The position numbers and the translations under genes are program-made. Under the pieces are notes generated by a model. That model was given only the letters and a program-made list of their open reading frames with translations, had not been told where the DNA came from and searched no databases. From Globodera rostochiensis (lineage: Eukaryota; Nematoda; Chromadorea; Rhabditida; Heteroderidae): 64,000 nt of DNA. The stretch spans positions 4,321,668 to 4,385,667 of the forward strand of contig JAEVLN010000004.1 of assembly GCA_018350325.1 (NCBI GenBank). Direction: 5' to 3'. Below are positions 60,387-64,000 of this stretch, in pieces; the stretch's first letter is position 1, and each line of letters opens with the position of its first letter.

Positions 60387-60597
60387 CAGCTTTTCATTGT
60401 TTTTCGTTTATCCTTTTTAACATAATCGCCATTTTTTATTTGTGTATGTTTTTATGAATGAACCCTCCGGCAAATCTTGAATTATGTTCTCGACAAAAAC
60501 GCATATTGATTTGTGGCTTGGCTCCGCCTGTTATATTACCATTTCTTTCTTTTCTAAAGTTAACCATGCCACATTTGTTCTCTGTCAATTCTTGAAA
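60387..60597. other. suf-1 to cel-1 spacer with likely trans-splice site
   Basis: A 211-bp gap. TTTCTTTCTTTTCTAAAG ending at 60559 is a strong acceptor, 38 bp before the cel-1 ATG, and fits a spliced-leader site for a downstream operon gene. A nine-codon open frame starts at the next ATG (60566) and stops at 60593-60595, just before the cel-1 start. Confidence 0.5.
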
Positions 60598-63500
60598 ATG
60601 CCGAAACGGAAGTGCCCGGGTAAACTCATTTCTCTGCCCAATTTGTTTATAATATTACAGTAAATTAGCATTGGATGGGAACGGCGAATCGGCACGTGAC
60701 AATAGGCGCAATTTCGTGGCCAACCAACGGACTCGACTTCCGGCACGCTGGCTTTACTGTCCACCAATGGGAAAGGTTACTGTGTTTTGAAATCCCGTTA
60801 AAATGTGCTTTTTAGTTTTATTTTTAGACAATTATTGCGAATAAGTTACTTTCAGGTGGTGGCCCAAAAATTTCTGCCTATGAAGACTCCGCTGGACGAC
60901 TCTTATGACCATTTAATCGAATCATCCAAATATTTTTTTCACCCGTCGTCCGTTTTCCGCATGCCGTTGTTGGGGGCGGTTAAAGGTGCAAAAATTGGGC
61001 TTTGGATTGACTTAACGAATTCCGATAATTTCTACAGCGGAGATGAGGTAGGCTAACATTTGATAAAGTGCTTCATCTTTGATTTTGGGCATTTTAGGTT
61101 GTAAGGAACGGGTGCAAATTCCTAAAAATGAAAATGGTGGGACACGAAGAAGCACCGACGGCTGAACAAACCACGGCATTCATTGAAACGATTGAGCGCT
61201 TTGTTGGGGTGATTTTAACTTCAGAAATTTTATTTTCTTTAATTTAAAGAAAAACTCCGACGATGTAATTGTTGTCCATTGCACTCACGGTTTCAATAAA
61301 TTCATCTAGAAACATAACCAAATGCGATTTTTTCGAAAGGGTTTAACCGGACCGGTTTTCTCATATCTGCTTATTTGTACGAGAAGTGCGGCATGAGCAT
61401 CGAAATGGCGGTCAGAGAGTTTGCGGAGTGTCGGCCGAACGGCATTTACAAGCAGCACTATCTGGACGACCTTCGGCAAAGATACGGAGATGAGGATGAG
61501 GACGAAATGACGGTCAGGAATGTGCGAATGTTGTTTGATCCAGGGACGTAGCCAGAGGGGAGGGGGAATTCCCCCTCCCCCGAAATTAAATTTGGAAAAA
61601 AACCATAGGGGGGACCCTATTGAAACCATAGGGGGGGGGGGGGGGGGGGGACCCAATCCATTATTTCCGAAGTTAGCATAAAAATGTTAGAAAAATAATA
61701 ATTATCTGTCATTTAATTTAAAAAGAAATAAGGGTGTGAATAAAGCTTAAAATTATACAATAATAAATAAAAAGTTTTTCAGTCTCCCGGAAAGCCTTTG
61801 TGGGGAAACGGTCCGGTCAGCGACGAAGAATTCACTAACCACGGCGCATTTCAAATTGAAGCGGCGGAGACAAATAATGGCATTGGCGCTGGAGTTGGGG
61901 GTATGACAGCGTCCTCAACTTCAACTTCTTCGGAATCGAACAATGTCAACCACACAAAAAACAGCCATTTGGGTGTGTTTTATTATTGATAATTTTGATT
62001 TTCGTTTGGTCGTGCAATATCAGATCGTTCGGGAAAGTGTGCGCCGCAGTTTATTGATGGGAAAGTTTCCGATGTAAATTACGTGGAGGACCAAAGTGTT
62101 CGGCGAAATGTACAGGAGAAGGTAAAACTGCAGTGTAAACAAATCTTTTGGCACGTCGTCTAAGTTTTTACGAGCGTTTTATGGTTTGATTGATTCAATT
62201 CAGACGAGGCTTTTCTGTGGTCATGGCTCAAAAGTATTCCCAGGGAGTCAGCCGGTATCATTAGAAGGACCTCACGGAAACAACAACATCGAATTTCTGG
62301 CTCAAGAACCGTACATGGTCTCATGGAAAGCCGATGGTGTTAGGTAATTTGACTGTGTTTCGACATTTCACACATTAGTGCCAAAATTCCGATTTGCACT
62401 AATGTCTGAAATGTCGTAGAGGCAATTGAACTTTAGAGTGTCGTCATTTGATTTATTCTATGACCTGAAAGAATGTAATTTTGTCCAGGTATTTGGTGTT
62501 GATTGAGGGAAAAGGCCAAGTGTACGCCTTCGACAGGGACAACAACCCTTTTTTGATAAAGAACATGGCCTTTATTCGACAACAAAAACAAGCAAAGCCA
62601 TCGTTGGAAGAGGACGATTTCGTCCATGACACACTGGTTGATGCTGAAATGGTTATTGACCATGCAGAAAACCGAGAGATTCCTCGCCTTCTCATTTACG
62701 ACCTCATCCAATTTCAGGTGTCGCAACCCGAAAACTTGGGAAAACAAACGCACTTATTTAGGGCCAAGATTTACGCCAAAAGCCTTTCAATGTGCGTTTT
62801 GAGATGATAGAGAATGAGCTGATTCGGCCAAGGACCGAGGCGTTCAAAGCCGGTCTTTTGAAGCGTGAAGCGGAGCCAATTGGAGTACGGAGAAAGGGCT
62901 TCTGGACAATTGAATCCACACAGAAACTGCTTGAACCGGGATTTCTGAGTTGTCACGAGGTGGACGGATTAGTTTTCCAACCTGTGAATGGGGTTTGAAT
63001 ACTTTGTTATTCGAACTCTAAGTGGAAGAATTTAGGGTTACGTGGCTGGAAGATTTGATAAATTGCTAAAATGGAAGCCTCCTGAACAGTCAACCATAGA
63101 TTTTCGGCTGGACATCAAAAAAGTAAATATTTTCATATATTAATTTGGTTTTTTTTTTTGATAACACGACCCGGAGAACTGCCCGAATTTGTTGGGAACT
63201 TGCATGTTCTTCACACCGATTTGCCTTTCGCTAAAATGAAGGCGACGAGACATTTATTGCAATACAATAATAAAATAATCGAATGCAAATTTGCGGTAGA
63301 CTTTTGTTGTTGTTTTGTTTTTCCATAACATTTAAATGTTTAAGAAGGAGACCGGAAGATGGGAGTTTATGCGGGAAAGAACGGACAAAAGCCATCCAAA
63401 CGCCCTATCGACGGCCGAATCCGTGTGGAGTACCATACAAAACCCAATCAATAAAAACGACCTTTTGTATTTTATTTCGAGACGCGCTTATGTCCGTTGA
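60598..63500 (+). CDS. cel-1: Bifunctional mRNA capping enzyme (RNA 5'-triphosphatase and guanylyltransferase)
   Basis: Adds the 5' cap to nascent RNA polymerase II transcripts in the nucleus. The N-terminal domain is a cysteine-phosphatase-type RNA triphosphatase: the P-loop HCTHGFNRTGF is intact once the intron with donor CACG/GTTTCA and acceptor GAAAG/GG (about 61288-61337) is removed. The C-terminal guanylyltransferase has motif I WKADGVRY (about 62.33 kb, the lysine that forms the GMP adduct), [19 protein letters not shown] and LLKWKPP. The last exon (63345-63500) begins [20 protein letters not shown] and ends at TGA 63498-63500. The linker between domains (61.8-62.1 kb) is Ser/Thr/Asn-rich. 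It is the third gene in the putative UTP4-suf-1-cel-1 operon. Introns carry a repeat-rich insertion near 61.54-61.67 kb. Confidence 0.93.
61541..61665. repeat. Palindromic, G-rich repeat remnant in a cel-1 intron
   Basis: Begins CAGGGACGTAGCCAG, a sequence resembling the ends of some invertebrate DNA transposons. It is followed by a perfect 24-bp palindrome at 61557-61580 (arm GGGGAGGGGGAA), two ACCATAGGGGG copies and a long poly-G run (61630-61650). No coding capacity. Confidence 0.55.
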
Positions 63501-63755
63501 AATAAAATGTACTCCAAATGAAACATTAAGCTAAAATTGGTTGTTTAAAATTCATATTTGGAATCGAATTCACTAATTAATATTTAAATTCAGCATGCTA
63601 CAAACGGAAAACTAGGCAAATTCTGCAGTTTTTGGTAGCATTTTTTTTTTTGGACCCCTTAATCTTACTTTTTGGCCTTCCATGTCCTTGTTTTGGAAAT
63701 TGTTGGCAACTGAGCTTTTACGCTCCCGAATACCACTAGGAACGCCTTTTTTCGG
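63501..63755. other. cel-1 3' flank
   Basis: AT-rich sequence between the cel-1 stop and a possible convergent gene. AATAAAA at 63501 overlaps the region just after the stop and may serve as the poly(A) signal. Nothing else is seen. Confidence 0.5.
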
Positions 63756-64000
63756 CTAATAATAATCATCACTGACGTATTGGGATGCATAGGGGCGGGT
63801 GCCCGAGGTGCCGAAGCGATGGGAGGAGACCGACCGAGCAAATTGAGGGAGAAGTCCCCATAACTTTTGTCCTTTGCCTGAAACAGATACTTTTACCGAC
63901 TGTAGTTTTCATTGCATTAGATTTAATGATTTTGCTGGCACTTTGAGCGTTTTTAGCACAGTGGTGGGTGGACAACTGAGTCCCCATTGAAGGGGACATT
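63756..64000 (-). CDS. Possible 3' end of an unidentified gene (partial)
   Basis: On the minus strand an acceptor (CTGTTTCAG near 63881) leads into a frame ending FGTSGTRPYASQYVSDDYY and stop TAG at 63756-63758. The Ser/Tyr/Gly-rich tail looks like a natural C-terminus. Upstream sequence runs off the window. No family can be assigned, and other frames are also open, so this is tentative. Confidence 0.3.

Overview
This is a eukaryotic genomic window and almost certainly nematode DNA. The genes have many short introns (often 40-60 bp), several start codons sit just after acceptor-like AG sites as expected for spliced-leader trans-splicing, and the beta-catenin gene is closest in layout to the nematode cadherin-type beta-catenin HMP-2. 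Base composition and the long homopolymer and satellite tracts would suit a clade IV (Tylenchina) worm, but the species cannot be fixed from sequence alone.

Layout. 1-5476: non-coding DNA with repeated long C/T and G/A tracts. 5477-14531 (+): an Iroquois-class TALE homeobox gene whose eight exons I could join in phase; its last intron (6 kb) is mostly a CATCC-rich minisatellite. 25393-15588 (-): a long RhoGEF gene with DH, PH and C-terminal coiled coil. 29805-27450 (-): the orthologue of GOPC/PIST, a Golgi coiled-coil PDZ protein. 35889-31438 (-): a Dispatched-like RND membrane protein. 37504-40206 (+): complete beta-catenin (hmp-2-like). 40632-41936 (+): a truncated copy of the 5' half of UTP4. 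41937-52965: about 85 tandem copies of a 130-bp satellite. 52967-53609 (+): a copy of the last exons of hmp-2. 54035-56799 (+): the complete UTP4 gene. 56956-60386 (+): CSTF3/CstF-77 (suf-1). 60598-63500 (+): mRNA capping enzyme (cel-1). 63756-64000 (-): possible 3' end of another gene.

The most striking structure is at 39.5-55.2 kb. A 2.2-2.4 kb block spanning the end of hmp-2 and the start of UTP4 is present twice in direct orientation, and an 11-kb satellite array sits exactly between the copies. The left copy belongs to the intact hmp-2 and carries a dead UTP4; the right copy belongs to the intact UTP4 and carries a dead hmp-2 tail. The array begins and ends at the same point of its unit. 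About four units near its right end carry dense indels that look like uncorrected read error.

UTP4, suf-1 and cel-1 lie in the same direction with gaps of about 160 and 210 bp, which fits a nematode operon of RNA-processing genes (rRNA processing, mRNA 3' end formation, mRNA capping). The other genes are developmental or membrane-traffic genes with no obvious shared pathway. I found no convincing new molecular system; the unusual content is structural: satellites, segmental duplication, foldback and MITE-like elements, and lineage variants in conserved proteins.
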